A DNA stretch of 13,579 nucleotides from Clostridia bacterium (GTDB taxonomy: Bacteria > Bacillota > Clostridia > Oscillospirales > CAG-272): positions 1 through 13,579 of the forward strand of contig JAFNZX010000080.1 of NCBI GenBank assembly GCA_017382615.1, written 5' to 3'. The translations under genes were made by a program, and so were the position numbers. Numbering within the stretch: position 1 is the stretch's first letter; the number at the start of each line of letters is the position of its first letter. Positions 13,016 through 13,579 of the stretch are shown here, in pieces. Below the pieces are notes generated by a model. It was not told where the DNA came from and ran no database searches. It worked only from the letters and a program-made list of their open reading frames with translations.

Positions 13016-13579
13016 TTTCAAGACTGATTTTGACTGCATTGCCATTGTGACCGACCTGGACGGCACCTACCTTGCCCCGGGCGGCGTGGCGCATCCCGAA
13101 AACGTGCGCGCCATCCGCGCATTTTGCGCGCGCGGCGGCTATTTTACTTACGGCACAGGGCGCATGCATAAGAATATTGTGCGCGTGCTGCCCGAGTCCG
13201 CTGCGCTTTGCAACCTGCCCGGCGTGGTGGCAAACGGCTCGTATCTATATGATTTTGCAAAAGAGGCGCGATTGTACCCCACCTCCATGACCACCGCGGA
13301 CGTGCTGGCGGTGGCGCGCGCGGCAAGGGCGTTTGATCCTGCCGTGGGCGTGCGCGTGGTCACCCCCGACGGCTTTATGACCGACGGCAGGGGAGAGATC
13401 ATCGCGGGCGAGGTTGCACGCAATCCGCTGGATTTTCCGCACGTGACCGAGATCGACAACTGGACGGCGTGCAACCCCCTGGAGCAATGGTTCAAGCTGG
13501 TGTTCCGCGCAGAGAAGGCGCAATTGGACGCGCTGCGCCCCGTGCTGCTGGGGGATTTTGGCGATACGTTTGAGTTTGC
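13008..13579 (+). CDS. HAD-superfamily Cof-type phosphatase, cut by the window end
   Basis: The ATG at 13008 overlaps the rluD stop by 8 nt and opens a frame that stays open to the last base (190 complete codons). The N-terminal motif VTDLDGTY supplies the nucleophile Asp16 and acid/base Asp18 of HAD hydrolases. FTYGTGR (about 45-51) matches HAD motif II, and VANGSYLYDF is the strand-turn typical of the Cof/HAD-IIB group, which dephosphorylates small sugar phosphates or flavin and PLP-type substrates. The C-terminal Lys motif and the GDxxND motif lie beyond the window, so completeness and substrate cannot be judged. Confidence 0.85.
   Translation, partial: MTDFKTDFDCIAIVTDLDGTYLAPGGVAHPENVRAIRAFCARGGYFTYGTGRMHKNIVRVLPESAALCNLPGVVANGSYLYDFAKEARLYPTSMTTADVLAVARAARAFDPAVGVRVVTPDGFMTDGRGEIIAGEVARNPLDFPHVTEIDNWTACNPLEQWFKLVFRAEKAQLDALRPVLLGDFGDTFEF

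Noticed and set aside
1..13579. CRISPR arrays, tRNA or rRNA genes, transposase or integrase genes
   Set aside because: No regularly spaced repeats, no recognisable RNA genes and no mobile-element enzyme motifs were found on either strand.

Overview
The window looks like a chromosomal segment of a Gram-positive, low-G+C-lineage anaerobe of the class Clostridia, probably an uncultured gut member. The evidence is the cell-division cluster yggS-sepF-yggT-ylmH followed by ileS-lspA-rluD, strong AGGAGG-type ribosome binding sites, sigma-A-type promoters (TTGACA-N17-TATAAT) and RelB/DinJ and RelE cassettes of a type common in gut Firmicutes. The assignment is inferred from gene content; there is no rRNA or other taxonomic marker. 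Every protein gene I accept lies on the + strand.

Region A (1-1155) holds queA, the queuosine enzyme. Region B (about 1156-3220) is an AT-richer accessory island between housekeeping genes. It holds (i) a toxin-first RelE/antitoxin pair with its own consensus promoter and terminator; (ii) a separate transcription unit for an unrecognised protein, with a 26-nt direct repeat in its leader, a possible 15-codon leader ORF ending on the start codon, and two competing translation starts; (iii) a 102-bp imperfect palindrome resembling a non-autonomous repeat; and (iv) a DinJ/RelB-type antitoxin gene with no toxin beside it, preceded by a promoter carrying three phased TGCGCA sites.

Region C (3221-5007) holds a ComEC-like metallo-beta-lactamase-fold hydrolase whose stop codon overlaps the GTG start of miaA. 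With no terminator or obvious promoter in between, the antitoxin, the hydrolase and miaA may share one transcript.

Region D (5054-8636) is a compact operon: a HlyD-like membrane-anchored adaptor, the PLP-homeostasis protein YggS, SepF, the membrane protein YggT and the S4-domain protein YlmH. It corresponds to the Bacillus ylmD-ylmH block, but an HlyD-like gene takes the place of ylmD and divIVA is absent before ileS. Region E (8679-13579) holds ileS, lspA, rluD and a HAD-superfamily phosphatase cut by the window end. The last three form a tight series of overlaps after a hairpin behind ileS.

The conserved genes serve tRNA and rRNA modification (queA, miaA, rluD), aminoacylation (ileS), lipoprotein maturation (lspA) and septum assembly (sepF, yggT, ylmH). 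The most unusual material lies between 1790 and 3220.
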